A stretch of DNA of 64,000 bases, from assembly GCF_043195135.1 (NCBI RefSeq), contig NZ_JBAFWP010000001.1; one strand, given 5' to 3'. Shown one piece after another: positions 33,623 to 42,916 of the stretch. Positions within the stretch are counted from its first letter, which is position 1. The number at the start of each line of letters is the position of its first letter. The notes under the pieces are model-generated. The model did no database searches. It was not told where the DNA came from and worked only from the letters and a program-made list of their open reading frames with translations. The DNA comes from NCEH01 sp043195135. GTDB taxonomy: Bacteria > Pseudomonadota > Alphaproteobacteria > Rhizobiales > Xanthobacteraceae. The position numbers and the translations under genes were made by a program.

Positions 33623-33866
33623 GAGGGCGGCGCGCGAACATGCGGGCCGGGGCGCTGAACGCGACGGCGAACCCGCGCCCGTACCGCATCGCAACGGATC
33701 AACACATCCGTGATATTCTCTTCCAAGCACGCGATGCGCGTTGCGCGACCGGCGCGGCGGATGATTTGATCCGCCCGTGTTTGCGCCATGGTCGACCGCC
33801 CGGGCCGGCCGGAAGAAGCGGAAAGTATCCGCCACCGACGCGCGCCGGACATTCAAGGGAGAGAAA

Positions 33867-34874
33867 ATGAAAACGAACGCCCCCAAGAGGGCCATTGCCT
33901 GTCTTGTCGCCGCATTCTGCATCGCCTTTTCAACCGCGCCGCGCGCGGAAACCTCCACAGTGCGGATCGGCCTGCAATATGGCCTGGTCTATCTGCCCAT
34001 TGTGGTGGCGGCCGAGGAAAAGCTGTTCGACTCGCAGGCCAAGGCGCTGGGACTGCCGGGCCTTGAGGTGACGCTGAACCGTTTCTCCGGCTCCGCGGCG
34101 ATGAATGACGCCCTGTTCTCCAACAGCATCGATTTCGGCGCGTTCGGCATCGCGGGGGCGCTGATCGCCTGGGACAAGACCCGCGGCCGCCAGCAGGTGA
34201 AGAGCCTCGGCGGCCTGTCGGTGATCACCTACACGCTGTTCACCAACCGGCCCGAGATCAAGGCGTTCAAGGATTTCACGCCGGATGCGAAGATCGCCGT
34301 GCCGGCTTTCAACTCGCCCCAGGCAATTCTGCTGCGCGTCGCCGCCCAGCGCGATCTGGGCGACAAGGGCAAGGCCGATGCGCTCATGGCGAGCCTGCCC
34401 CATCCCGACGCGACCGCGGCCCTGCTGGCCGGCCAGGCGATCGGCGGCTATTTCGCCACCCCGCCTTTCTCCCAGATCCTGGAGCGCGACCCGAAGATCC
34501 ACAAAATCCTGGTGTCCGCCGACCTGTTCGGCGGCAAGGAGGCGACCGCCGCCACGCTCGCGGGCATGCAATCCTTCGCCGATGCCAATCCCAAGGCGGC
34601 CCAGGCGCTGCTCGCGGGGCTGGACGAAGCCTGCAAGCTGATCCGCGCCGACCCGAAAAAGGCGGCGGAAATCTATCTGAAATCGGAGAGCGTCCAGCTC
34701 GCCCAGGCGGAAGCCGAAAAGATCATCAGCGACGGCTCGATCATCTACCAGACCGAGCCGCAGGGCGTGATGACCTATGCGAAATACATGGTGGACCAGG
34801 GCATGATGAAGAAGATGCCGGAGAAATGGCAGGATGTCTTCTTCCCCTATATCGCCGACCGCAAGGGCGATTGA
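33867..34874 (+). CDS. NitT/TauT-type ABC transporter substrate-binding protein (335 aa)
   Basis: Periplasmic binding protein of the SsuA/THI5/NMT1-like family. A signal peptide covers about residues 1-28 (LVAAFCIAFSTAPRAE). The start of the mature part, VRIGLQYGLVYLPIVVAAEE, and the segments NDALFSNSIDFGAFGIAGAL and TPDAKIAVPAFNSPQAILLR are characteristic. The matching ATPase and permease genes are at 40316-42043, separated by the catabolic genes. The ligand is unknown; neighbours suggest a carboxylic acid rather than nitrate or taurine. Confidence 0.88.
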   Translation: MKTNAPKRAIACLVAAFCIAFSTAPRAETSTVRIGLQYGLVYLPIVVAAEEKLFDSQAKALGLPGLEVTLNRFSGSAAMNDALFSNSIDFGAFGIAGALIAWDKTRGRQQVKSLGGLSVITYTLFTNRPEIKAFKDFTPDAKIAVPAFNSPQAILLRVAAQRDLGDKGKADALMASLPHPDATAALLAGQAIGGYFATPPFSQILERDPKIHKILVSADLFGGKEATAATLAGMQSFADANPKAAQALLAGLDEACKLIRADPKKAAEIYLKSESVQLAQAEAEKIISDGSIIYQTEPQGVMTYAKYMVDQGMMKKMPEKWQDVFFPYIADRKGD

Positions 34875-34902
34875 GGGCGCGGCACACGCCGCGCGGACAG
34901 CG

Positions 34903-34928
34903 GAAGGGCGCCTTCGGGCGTCCTTCCC
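34903..34928. terminator. Hairpin terminator between binding-protein and IclR genes
   Basis: GGAAGGGCGCC pairs with GGCGTCCTTCC (one G-T pair) around a TTCG tetraloop, between the convergent stops. It is a very stable hairpin without a U-run. Confidence 0.6.
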
Positions 34929-34935
34929 GGCATGC

Positions 34936-35766
34936 TCAATCGGAGACCAGATAGCGCGCGATGGTGTCGCGCAGCAGCGCGATGATCTCGTGCTCGCGCC
35001 GCTCGATGTCCTCCAGCACGCCGGAAACCGCGATCACCATGGGCCGGTTGCGGCGCTCGATGCCGTCGGGCAGCGGCATGGCGAGCGCGCCCGCGCCGGG
35101 CGAGACCAGCGCGCGGGAGAAGAAATAGCCGGCGCGCCGCGCCTCATGCACATGGCCGAGCGCGGCGCGATAATCGATGCGCGGCCGCTCGCTCGGCGCC
35201 TCCGCATTGGTGCGCGCGACCAGGGCGCGCACCTCCTCGTCCGGGGCGCGCATCAGCAGGGCGAAGCCGGTGCCGGACCACGCCAGCAGGCGGCGCGAGC
35301 CCTGGGGCACGTGGTAGCGGATCGGCGTCGTCGCCTGCACCACGTGGATATATTGAGAATAGATGCCGTTGCGCACGGCGAGAATGATGGTGTCGCGGCT
35401 TTCCCGCGAGACTTCCTCCATCAGGCGCAGCAGGCGGCCGTTATGGACCGGCCCCTCGTTCAGCCAGGTGCCGAGCAGCGCCACGCGGGCGGTGGGCAGG
35501 AAGGTGCGCCGCACCCGGTCGTAATCCAGATAGCCGAGCTGGGCCAAGCTCTTGAGCAGCGCCGAGGTGGACGATTGGGGAAACTGGAGATGCGCGGCAA
35601 TCTCCGTCACGCGCGCATCGCGCTGGATCTCGTCGAAATATTCCAGAATCCGCAGCACCCGTTCCGCCGATTTGACGACCGGGCTGTCCGCCATATCGCC
35701 GACCGCCGTGACCGGGCGGACCCCATCGTCTTCTTGGAAGATCTTTGATTTTACAGGCGTTCGCAT
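34936..35766 (-). CDS. IclR-family transcriptional regulator (276 aa)
   Basis: IclR-type regulator: winged helix in SPVVKSAERVLRILEYFDEI, TEIAAHLQFPQSSTSALLKS and LGYLDYDRVRRTFLPTAR, followed by the GAF-like effector domain (IILAVRNGIYSQYIHVVQA, GTGFALLMRAPDEEVRAL). The ATG at 35766 follows GGGAG and is preferred over one twelve codons upstream. It is divergent from the acyl-CoA dehydrogenase operon and probably senses the substrate of that pathway or its CoA ester. Confidence 0.92.
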   Translation of the reverse strand: MRTPVKSKIFQEDDGVRPVTAVGDMADSPVVKSAERVLRILEYFDEIQRDARVTEIAAHLQFPQSSTSALLKSLAQLGYLDYDRVRRTFLPTARVALLGTWLNEGPVHNGRLLRLMEEVSRESRDTIILAVRNGIYSQYIHVVQATTPIRYHVPQGSRRLLAWSGTGFALLMRAPDEEVRALVARTNAEAPSERPRIDYRAALGHVHEARRAGYFFSRALVSPGAGALAMPLPDGIERRNRPMVIAVSGVLEDIERREHEIIALLRDTIARYLVSD

Positions 35767-35799
35767 GGCCGCTCCCGTTACGTGCGCGCCGCAATTGAT

Positions 35800-35829
35800 C
35801 ACATATCTGATGATTTTTCCATATATGTG
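35800..35829. promoter_or_regulatory. Candidate IclR operator
   Basis: CACATAT and ATATGTG are perfect inverted arms with a 16-base AT-rich spacer, placed in the divergent region between the IclR gene and the catabolic operon, the usual site for such an operator. Confidence 0.45.
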
Positions 35830-35935
35830 TAATGCGCTTGCCGCGCCCCCCGCGCGGATGCTTTCTTCCCCTCAACAACACCGCGCCCCGCAAAGCCACG
35901 GGGGATAAGCGGAGTGCCAAGGGAGCGCCGCCCAT

Positions 35936-37087
35936 ATGCAAAGCTTTCGATTCGGCTTCGACCATCTTCCGGCGGAAGCCGAGCAGGTCCGGCAGGATGT
36001 TCGCGCCTTTCTGCAAGCAGAGCGCGACGCCGGACTTTTCGTTTCGCATCGCTGTTCGTGGAGCACGTTCGACCCCGCCTTCTCCAGGCGCGCGGCGGCC
36101 GCAGGATTTGTCGGCGTCACCTTGCCGAAAGCCTATGGCGGGCAGGAACGCTCCAGCCTCGTGCGCTTCGTCGTCACCGAGGAGATGCTGGCGGCCGGCG
36201 CCCCCTGTGGCGCCCATTGGATCGCCGACCGGCAATCCGCCCCGCAGATCCTGCGCCACGGCACCGAATACGCGAAGAACCTCATCGTACCGCGCATCTG
36301 CGCCGGCGAATGCTATTTCGGCATCGGCATGAGCGAGCCGGATTCCGGCTCCGATCTCGCCGCCGTGCGCACCCGCGCCACCCGTACCGAAGGCGGCTTC
36401 GTGCTGAACGGCTCGAAGATCTGGACCACCAATGCCCACCGCGCCCATTATCTGATCGCGCTGGTGCGCACCGGCGATGCCGGGCCGGACCGCCATGGCG
36501 GGCTGACCCAGTTCATCATCGACATGTCGGCGCCCGGCATCGTGGTGCGGCCGATCTACGATCTCTCGGGTCATCACGAATTCAACGAGGTGTTCTTCAC
36601 CGACCATCTGGTGCCCGATGCGCTCATGGTGGGCGAGGAGGGCCAGGGCTGGGACATGGTCACCCAGGAGCTGGCCTTCGAGCGCTCCGGCCCCGACCGC
36701 TTCATGTCCGACTACCGCCTGCTCGTGGAACTGGTGGACCGCATCGGCCAAGAGCCCGACCGCCAGCAGGCGGTGGAGACCGGGCGCCTCGTCGCCCATA
36801 TGGCCGCGCTCATGAACATGTCGGCGTCCGTCGCCGCTCTGCTGGGCCGCAACGAGATGCCGAACGTGGAAGCGGCCCTGGTGAAGGATGTCGGCACCGC
36901 CTTCGAGCGCGATATTCCCGAGGTGGCACGCCGCCTGATGCCGGTGGAATCCAGCCTCGATGCGCAGGACGATCCGTTCGCCGAGACGCTCGCGGACGTG
37001 ATGCTGCGCGCCCCTTCCTTCACGCTGCGCGGCGGCACGCGGGAAATCCTGCGCAGCGTCACCGCGCGCGGCCTCGGACTGCGCTGA
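35936..37087 (+). CDS. Acyl-CoA dehydrogenase, subunit 1 of a probable heteromeric enzyme (383 aa)
   Basis: FAD-dependent acyl-CoA dehydrogenase. The N-terminal and middle domains are canonical: GFVGVTLPKAYGG, FGIGMSEPDSGSDLAAVRT (FAD/substrate loop), GGFVLNGSKIWTTNAHRA. The C-terminal helical domain lacks the usual R-x-x-FG-x-x-x-x-x-FQ flavin-contact motif and ends FTLRGGTREILRSVTARGLG. The next gene supplies the missing motif, so the two probably form an alpha2-beta2 enzyme like steroid or alicyclic acyl-CoA dehydrogenases. First gene of the operon, divergent from IclR. Confidence 0.9.
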   Translation: MQSFRFGFDHLPAEAEQVRQDVRAFLQAERDAGLFVSHRCSWSTFDPAFSRRAAAAGFVGVTLPKAYGGQERSSLVRFVVTEEMLAAGAPCGAHWIADRQSAPQILRHGTEYAKNLIVPRICAGECYFGIGMSEPDSGSDLAAVRTRATRTEGGFVLNGSKIWTTNAHRAHYLIALVRTGDAGPDRHGGLTQFIIDMSAPGIVVRPIYDLSGHHEFNEVFFTDHLVPDALMVGEEGQGWDMVTQELAFERSGPDRFMSDYRLLVELVDRIGQEPDRQQAVETGRLVAHMAALMNMSASVAALLGRNEMPNVEAALVKDVGTAFERDIPEVARRLMPVESSLDAQDDPFAETLADVMLRAPSFTLRGGTREILRSVTARGLGLR

Positions 37088-37095
37088 GACATCCC

Positions 37096-38214
37096 ATGCT
37101 CGATATCAACACCGCCCCCGCCGCGTCCGGAGAGGACGATTTCGCCGCCATCCTGCTGGAGCAGACCGACCGCCTGCTGGCCCACCACGTCACCCCCGCC
37201 TGCCTGAAGGCGGCCGATGAGGGGGCCTTTCCCGTCGCCGCCTGGGCGGCGGTGAGCGAAGCCGGGCTGCCCCTCGCTTTGGTGCCGGAAGAGGCGGGCG
37301 GCGCCGGGCTTTCCGCCGTCACCGCCGGCCAGATCCTCCGCCGCGCGGCCTATCATGCCTTGCCGGCTCCGCTCGCCGAAACGCTGATGGCGCAGGCGCT
37401 CTGGACGCGCGCGGGCGGCGAGGCCGCGGACGGCCCGGTGACGCTCGCCACCGGCACCGCCCTTGCGCTTTCATTCGACGGTGAAGGCGCGGTGCTGAGC
37501 GGAAGCCTCGCCTCGGTGCCCTGGGGCGCGCGGGCAAGCTTCATCCTGCTGATCGCTCAGGACGGCGACGGCGTCGCCCATCTCGTGCTGCTGCCCCATG
37601 CGGACCGGCCGGTCCGCACCCGTCGGAACGTGGCGAACGAGCCGCGCGACGGCCTCACGCTTGAGGGGGTGCAGGTGAGCGCCGGCCACATCCGCCCCTT
37701 GCCGGCCCTGCTTGCCGATGCCGACGGGCTGATGATGTTCGGCGCCTTCATCCGCGCCCAGCAGATGGTGGGCGCGATGGAGCGCTGCCTCGATCTGGCG
37801 CTGACTTATGCCAATGAGCGCAAGCAGTTCGGCAAGCCCATCGGCCGCTTCCAGGCGGTCCAGCACATGCTCGCCGAGGCCGCCGGCCAGTGCGCGGCGG
37901 CGGGCGCGGCGGCGCAATTGGCGGCCTCCGCCTGGGGCGGGGCGCAGTTTCCGTTCGCGGTGGCGGTGGCGAAGGCGCGCTGCGGGGAAGCCGCCGGCAA
38001 GGTGGCGGAAATCTGCCACCAGGTGCACGGCGCCATGGGCTTCACCCACGAGCACCCGCTGCATTTCTTCACGCGCCGCCTGTGGGCCTGGCGCGACGAA
38101 TTCGGCCGCGAGGCCCATTGGCAGGAGCGCATCGGCCGCGCGGTGTGCGGCCGGGGCGGAGACGCGCTGTGGCCCACGCTGGTGGCCCTGCGCCCTTGCG
38201 GCGCGCAGGATTGA
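37096..38214 (+). CDS. Acyl-CoA dehydrogenase, subunit 2 of a probable heteromeric enzyme (372 aa)
   Basis: Acyl-CoA dehydrogenase homologue whose first two domains are weakly conserved and lack the SEP-x-x-GSD loop of its partner, while the C-terminal domain has ERKQFGKPIGRFQAVQH and CHQVHGAMGFTHEHPLHFF, the standard FAD and active-site elements. It begins eight bases after the stop of subunit 1. The complementary loss of motifs in the two subunits supports one shared flavin site per heterodimer. Substrate chain type is unknown. Confidence 0.88.
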   Translation: MLDINTAPAASGEDDFAAILLEQTDRLLAHHVTPACLKAADEGAFPVAAWAAVSEAGLPLALVPEEAGGAGLSAVTAGQILRRAAYHALPAPLAETLMAQALWTRAGGEAADGPVTLATGTALALSFDGEGAVLSGSLASVPWGARASFILLIAQDGDGVAHLVLLPHADRPVRTRRNVANEPRDGLTLEGVQVSAGHIRPLPALLADADGLMMFGAFIRAQQMVGAMERCLDLALTYANERKQFGKPIGRFQAVQHMLAEAAGQCAAAGAAAQLAASAWGGAQFPFAVAVAKARCGEAAGKVAEICHQVHGAMGFTHEHPLHFFTRRLWAWRDEFGREAHWQERIGRAVCGRGGDALWPTLVALRPCGAQD

Positions 38215-38228
38215 GGAGAGCAAGATCC

Positions 38229-39452
38229 GTGTCTTCATTTGAGAAAAGCGGCCCGCTTGCCGGCGTGCGCATCATCGATCTGACCAGCGTCATCATGGGG
38301 CCCTTCGCCACCCATATCCTCGCCGATCTCGGCGCCGACGTGGTGAAGGTGGAATCGCCGGAAGGCGACACCTTCCGCAGCTACAAGCCCTCGCGCACGC
38401 CCGGCATGGCGGGGAATTTCCTGCACCTCAATCGCAACAAGCGCTCGCTCGTCCTCGACCTGAAGCGGCCCGAGGCGCGGCACGCGCTGGGCCGGCTGAT
38501 CGCGGGGGCGGACGTGTTCGTCCATTCCATGCGGCCGAAGGCCATCGCCCGCCTCGGCTATGAATATGCGGCGGTCCAGGCGCTCAATCCCGACATCGTC
38601 TATTGCGGCGCCTATGGCTTCAGCGCCAAGGGCCGCTATGCGGACAAGGCGGCCTATGACGATCTGATCCAGGCGGGCTCCGGCCTCTCGGCGCTCCAGG
38701 CGGCGATGCACGGCACGCCGGGCTATCTGCCCACCGTGCTGTGCGACAAGATCGCCGGGCAGGCCATCGCCTCGTCCATCATGGCGGCCCTGCTCCAGCG
38801 CGCGAACGGCGGCGGCGGGCAGGCGATCGAGGTGCCCATGTTCGAGACCATGGTGGAGTTCAACCTGGTGGAGCACATGGTGGGCGCGGCCTTCGAGCCG
38901 CCGCTCGGGCCGCCCGGCTTCAACCGGGTGATCTCCCCGCGCCGCAAGCCCTACGCCACGCGCGACGGCTATGCCTGCATCCTGCCCTATTCGGATCGCA
39001 ACTGGCGCGACTTCTTCGATTTCACCGGCCGCACCGAATTCAAGGACGATCCGCGCTTCGCGACCCTCGGCGAGCGGGTGCAGAATATCGACGTGCTCTA
39101 TGCGGCGGTGGAGCAGGAGGCGGTGCGCTTCACCACCGCGGAATGGGAAGCTTTCTGCGATCGCGTCTCCATCCCCTGCATGCCGGTGAACGGGCTCGAT
39201 GATTTGCTGGAGGATTCTTATCTCCAGGAGGTGGGTTTCTTCTCCATCGAAGAACATCCGAGCGAGGGCGCCTATCGCTCCATGCGCCAGCCGGTGTCGT
39301 TCAGCGCGGCGCCGTTCCGCATCCGCCACCATGCCCCGCGGCTCGGCGAGCACGGCGCGGAAATCCTCGCGGAAGCCGGCCTCACGGCCGAGGAAATCCG
39401 CGCGCTGGCCGACACCGCCGACGCCCCCGCCGAAATGGAGCGGATCTCGTGA
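38229..39452 (+). CDS. CaiB/BaiF-family CoA-transferase (407 aa)
   Basis: Family III CoA-transferase, moving CoA between an acyl-CoA donor and a carboxylic acid. The N-terminal GPLAGVRIIDLTSVIMGPFA, LADLGADVVKVESPEGD, NRNKRSLVLDLKRPEA and GYEYAAVQALNPDIVYCGAYGF are highly typical; the catalytic aspartate is expected in the DDLIQAGSG region. Translation probably starts at GTG 38229 with AGGAG upstream. The stop overlaps the enoyl-CoA hydratase start (GTGA). It likely activates the imported acid. Confidence 0.93.
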   Translation: MSSFEKSGPLAGVRIIDLTSVIMGPFATHILADLGADVVKVESPEGDTFRSYKPSRTPGMAGNFLHLNRNKRSLVLDLKRPEARHALGRLIAGADVFVHSMRPKAIARLGYEYAAVQALNPDIVYCGAYGFSAKGRYADKAAYDDLIQAGSGLSALQAAMHGTPGYLPTVLCDKIAGQAIASSIMAALLQRANGGGGQAIEVPMFETMVEFNLVEHMVGAAFEPPLGPPGFNRVISPRRKPYATRDGYACILPYSDRNWRDFFDFTGRTEFKDDPRFATLGERVQNIDVLYAAVEQEAVRFTTAEWEAFCDRVSIPCMPVNGLDDLLEDSYLQEVGFFSIEEHPSEGAYRSMRQPVSFSAAPFRIRHHAPRLGEHGAEILAEAGLTAEEIRALADTADAPAEMERIS

Positions 39453-40225
39453 GCGCGCATCTCAAATTCACCGTCAGCGACGGCGTCGGCACCATCCTGC
39501 TCAACCGCCCCGAGCGGATGAACGCCTTCACCTTTGACATGATCGCCGCCTGGACCGACGCGCTCCAGCACTGCCGCGCCGACCCCGCCGTGAAGGTGGT
39601 GCTGGTGACAGGCGCCGGCAGCGCCTTCTGCTCCGGTGGCGACATCGTGGAAATGGGCGACCGGCTCCAGCAGGAACCCGCCCAGCGCAAGGACGAATTG
39701 TTTGAGAAGATCCAGCGCATTCCCCTCACCCTGGAGGACCTGGACAAGCCGGTGATCGCGGCCGTGAACGGGGTGGCCACCGGCGCGGGCATGGACCTCG
39801 CCCTCATGTGCGACCTGCGCTATGCCGCAAAAAGCGCGCGCTTCGCGGAAACCTATGTGAAGGTCGGCCTCGTGCCCGGGGCCGGCGGCGCCCATTTCCT
39901 GCCGCGCCTCGTCGGCACCGCCAAGGCGCTGGAACTGTTCTTCACCGGCGATTTCATCGACGCGGAGGAAGCGATGCGCATCGGCATCGTCAACAAAGTG
40001 TTCGACGATGCGGCGCTGGTGAGCGAGGTGGAAAAGATCGCCCGCCGCATCGCCCGCGCCCCGCAGCTAACCCTGCGCATGATCAAGCGCGCGGTCTACC
40101 AGGGCATGCGCAACGATTTGCGCGCCAATCTCGATATGATCTCCTCCCATTACGCGGTGATCACCTCCACCGACGATCACAAGAAGGCCGTGGAGAGCTT
40201 CATCGCCGCCAAAGCCAAGGCGTGA
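39449..40225 (+). CDS. Enoyl-CoA hydratase/isomerase family protein (258 aa)
   Basis: Crotonase-fold enzyme. The oxyanion-hole segments are GAGSAFCSGGDIVEMGDRL and VNGVATGAGMDLALMCDLRY; the catalytic-acid region is ETYVKVGLVPGAGGAHFLPR, which carries proline-glycine rather than a clear second glutamate at the usual position, so isomerase or another crotonase activity is possible. GTG start in a GTGA overlap with the CoA-transferase. Probable role: hydration of the enoyl-CoA made by the upstream dehydrogenases. Confidence 0.9.
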   Translation: MSAHLKFTVSDGVGTILLNRPERMNAFTFDMIAAWTDALQHCRADPAVKVVLVTGAGSAFCSGGDIVEMGDRLQQEPAQRKDELFEKIQRIPLTLEDLDKPVIAAVNGVATGAGMDLALMCDLRYAAKSARFAETYVKVGLVPGAGGAHFLPRLVGTAKALELFFTGDFIDAEEAMRIGIVNKVFDDAALVSEVEKIARRIARAPQLTLRMIKRAVYQGMRNDLRANLDMISSHYAVITSTDDHKKAVESFIAAKAKA

Positions 40226-40315
40226 TCTCCCCGGCCCGCCAAGCCGCCGACCCAAGACAAGCAGCCCTTCAAGACATTGAAAAGCAATAAAAAGATCGAC
40301 CCTCAGGGGAGCCAG

Positions 40316-41122
40316 ATGAAACACATGCCCACGCCGCAATATCCCGACGCCAAGGTCAAGCCGCTGCTCGAAGTGGACGGCGTGACGCTGCAATACAAGA
40401 CGCGCGACCATCTGGTAACGGCGACGTCCGAGGTGAGCTTCGAGATCTTCCCAGGCGACCGTTTCGTGCTGCTCGGGCCGTCGGGCTGCGGAAAATCCAC
40501 CTTGCTCAAGGCCATCGCCGGCTTCATCCGCCCCACCCAGGGGGCGATCCGCCTCAAGGGTCAGGTGGTCACGCGCCCGGGCCCGGACCGCATGATGGTG
40601 TTCCAGGAATTCGACCAGCTCATGCCGTGGAAGACGGTGCGGCAGAACGTGGCCTTTCCGCTGCGCGCCAACGGCATGTCGGCGGCCGAGGCCGACGCCC
40701 GCGCGGTGGACGTGCTGGAGAAGGTGAACCTGACCAAATTCTTGGACGCCTATCCCCACATGCTTTCGGGCGGCATGAAGCAGCGGGTGGCCATCGCCCG
40801 CGCCATGGGCATGCGCCCCGACATGCTGTTGATGGACGAGCCCTATGCCGCGCTTGACGCGCTGACCCGCCGCAAGATGCAGCAGGAATTGCTCGACCTG
40901 TGGGACGACATTCGCTTCACCGTGGTGTTCGTCACCCATTCCATCGAGGAGGCGGTGTTGATCGGCAATCGCATCCTCGTGCTCTCGCCCCACCCCGGAC
41001 AGGTGAAGGCGGAGCTGAACTCCCACCATTTCGACGCCAGCCACCAGGGCGGCGCCGAGTTCCAGACCCTCTGCGGGCGCATCCACACCATGCTGTTCGA
41101 CGAGACCCAGCCGGCTCACTGA
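40316..41122 (+). CDS. NitT/TauT-type ABC transporter ATP-binding protein (268 aa)
   Basis: ATPase of the importer. Walker A is GPSGCGKST, the Q-loop FQEFDQLMPW, the signature LSGGMKQR, Walker B LLMDEPYAALD and the switch histidine FVTHSIEEA. The ATG at 40316 follows AGGGGAG with five-base spacing; an in-frame ATG at 40277 is less likely. It lies 90 bases after the hydratase gene and 36 bases before the permease gene. Confidence 0.93.
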   Translation: MKHMPTPQYPDAKVKPLLEVDGVTLQYKTRDHLVTATSEVSFEIFPGDRFVLLGPSGCGKSTLLKAIAGFIRPTQGAIRLKGQVVTRPGPDRMMVFQEFDQLMPWKTVRQNVAFPLRANGMSAAEADARAVDVLEKVNLTKFLDAYPHMLSGGMKQRVAIARAMGMRPDMLLMDEPYAALDALTRRKMQQELLDLWDDIRFTVVFVTHSIEEAVLIGNRILVLSPHPGQVKAELNSHHFDASHQGGAEFQTLCGRIHTMLFDETQPAH

Positions 41123-41158
41123 GCGCGCGGCCGCCGAACCCATCCCGAGGAGATCCCC

Positions 41159-42043
41159 ATGTCGCAGACCGCGATGAAGCTGGAGCCGGTGATCCGGCCC
41201 GAATATGTCCGCACCACCTTGCCGCCGGTCACCACCGGGGCGGTGGAAGCCCCCCTGCCGTTCTTCCAGCGCATGTTCGCCCACGCCATCGTGCGGCGCG
41301 CCCTGGTGCTCGTCGCGCTGGCCATCGTGTGGGAACTCTATGGCCGCTGGCTGGACAATCCGCTGATCTTCCCGAGCTTCACCGAAACCTTGCAGGCGCT
41401 CTGGGACAACATCATCAACGGCCGCATTCCCCAGCGCCTGGGCGTGTCCCTGCGCATCCTCGTGATGGGCTATGCGCTCGGCATCGCGCTCGCCGCCATC
41501 TTCACCACGCTCGCCGTCTCCACCCGCATCGGCACCGACCTGCTCTCCACGCTCACCGCCATGTTCAATCCCATGCCGGCCATCGCCCTGCTGCCGCTGG
41601 CGCTGCTGTGGTTCGGCCTCGGCGTGCCGAGCCTGATCTTCGTGATCGTGCATTCGGTGCTGTGGGCAGTGGCGCTGAACGCCCATGCCGGGTTCCTGGC
41701 GGTCTCGGAAACCCAGCGCATGGCCGGGCAGACCTTCGGCTTGCGCGGGCTGCGCTTCGTGGTTCAGATCCTGATCCCGGCCGCCTTCCCCTCCATCCTC
41801 TCGGGCCTGAAGATCGGCTGGGCATTCGCCTGGCGCACGCTGATCGCGGCGGAACTGGTGTTCGGCGTCTCCGCCGGCCAGGGCGGGCTTGGCTGGTTCA
41901 TCTTCGAGAACCGCAATCTGCTGGAAACGCCCGGCGTGTTCGCGGGCTTGATGACCGTGATGATCGTCGGCCTGTTCATCGAAGGGGTCATTTTCCAGAC
42001 CATCGAGCGCTACACTGTGCGCCGCTGGGGCATGCAGCGTTGA
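41159..42043 (+). CDS. NitT/TauT-type ABC transporter permease (294 aa)
   Basis: Inner-membrane permease of the BPD_transp_1 family with about six membrane segments. LGVSLRILVMGYALGIALAA starts the conserved core, and the EAA loop for ATPase docking is near ETQRMAGQTFGLRGLRF. A soluble stretch of about 50 residues precedes the first membrane segment. Together with the preceding ATPase and the binding protein at 33867 it makes one importer. The following SDR begins 29 bases later. Confidence 0.93.
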   Translation: MSQTAMKLEPVIRPEYVRTTLPPVTTGAVEAPLPFFQRMFAHAIVRRALVLVALAIVWELYGRWLDNPLIFPSFTETLQALWDNIINGRIPQRLGVSLRILVMGYALGIALAAIFTTLAVSTRIGTDLLSTLTAMFNPMPAIALLPLALLWFGLGVPSLIFVIVHSVLWAVALNAHAGFLAVSETQRMAGQTFGLRGLRFVVQILIPAAFPSILSGLKIGWAFAWRTLIAAELVFGVSAGQGGLGWFIFENRNLLETPGVFAGLMTVMIVGLFIEGVIFQTIERYTVRRWGMQR

Positions 42044-42072
42044 GTCTGGCCGAACGACGCGGAGTTGAGAGT

Positions 42073-42837
42073 ATGGATCTGGCGCACCATGTCGCCGGCA
42101 AGGGCATCGTCGTCACCGGCGCCTCCTCGGGCCTGGGCGAACATTTCGCCCGGCTGCTGGCCGGGTCCGGCGCGCGCGTCATCGCCGCCGCGCGGCGCAC
42201 CGACCGGCTGGCGGCGCTCGCCGAGGAAGCGACGGCCAAGGGCTGGGACATCACCCCGCTCGCCCTGGACGTGACCGATGATGACGCCATCGCGCCCTTC
42301 TTCGGTGAGGTGCAGCGGACGCTCGGCCGGCTGGATGTGCTGATCAACAATGCCGGCGTCGCCGATACGACCCCGGCGCTGGAGCTGACGCCGGCGCAGT
42401 TCGACCAGGTGGTGGACACCAATCTGCGCGGCGCCTTCTTCATCGCCCAGGGCGCGGCCCGCGCCATGCAGGAGAGCGGCGGGGGCAGCATCGTCAACAT
42501 CGCCTCCATCCTGGCGCTGCGGGTGGCGGGAAACGTCGCACCCTACGCCATCGCCAAGGCCGGCCTCGCACAGATGACCCAAGCGCTGGCGCTCGAATGG
42601 GCGCGCTACGGCATCCGCGTCAACGCGCTCGCCCCGGGCTATCTGGAAACCGAGCTGAACGCGGATTTCTTCGCCACCCCCGCCGGTCAGGCGCTGATCA
42701 AGCGCATCCCCCAGCGCCGGCTCTCCCGCCTCACCGATCTCGACGCGCCCCTGCTGCTGCTCGCGGGCGATGCGGCGCCGACGCTGACGGGCGTCGTGCT
42801 GCCGGTGGACGGCGGGCATCTCGTTTCCTCCCTCTAG
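42073..42837 (+). CDS. Short-chain dehydrogenase/reductase (254 aa)
   Basis: FabG-like SDR: TGASSGLG cofactor motif, AARRTDRL after beta 2, DVLINNAGVAD, NIASILALRVAG with the catalytic serine, and YAIAKAGLAQMTQ with tyrosine and lysine. The C terminus DGGHLVSSL is typical of the 3-oxoacyl reductase-like group. It may oxidise a hydroxyacyl-CoA or alcohol intermediate in this pathway. The stop codon overlaps a palindromic intergenic repeat. Confidence 0.92.
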   Translation: MDLAHHVAGKGIVVTGASSGLGEHFARLLAGSGARVIAAARRTDRLAALAEEATAKGWDITPLALDVTDDDAIAPFFGEVQRTLGRLDVLINNAGVADTTPALELTPAQFDQVVDTNLRGAFFIAQGAARAMQESGGGSIVNIASILALRVAGNVAPYAIAKAGLAQMTQALALEWARYGIRVNALAPGYLETELNADFFATPAGQALIKRIPQRRLSRLTDLDAPLLLLAGDAAPTLTGVVLPVDGGHLVSSL

Positions 42838-42883
42838 AGTATTTTCAAGCGAAGTGGGTACCGGTTCGTGTGAAGAAAATACG
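42836..42883. repeat. Palindromic intergenic repeat, copy 1
   Basis: Core GTATTTTC (42839-42846) and GAAAATAC (42875-42882) form inverted arms around a 28-base centre containing GCGAAGTGGGTACCGGTTCG. The second copy is at 49125-49172 with the same spacing and compensatory arm changes (GCATTTTC/GAAAATGC). Elements of this type are common between genes in rhizobial-group genomes. Confidence 0.75.
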
Positions 42884-42916
42884 ATAGCCAAAGACTCTCA
42901 CTCCCTCAGGGTTCCG

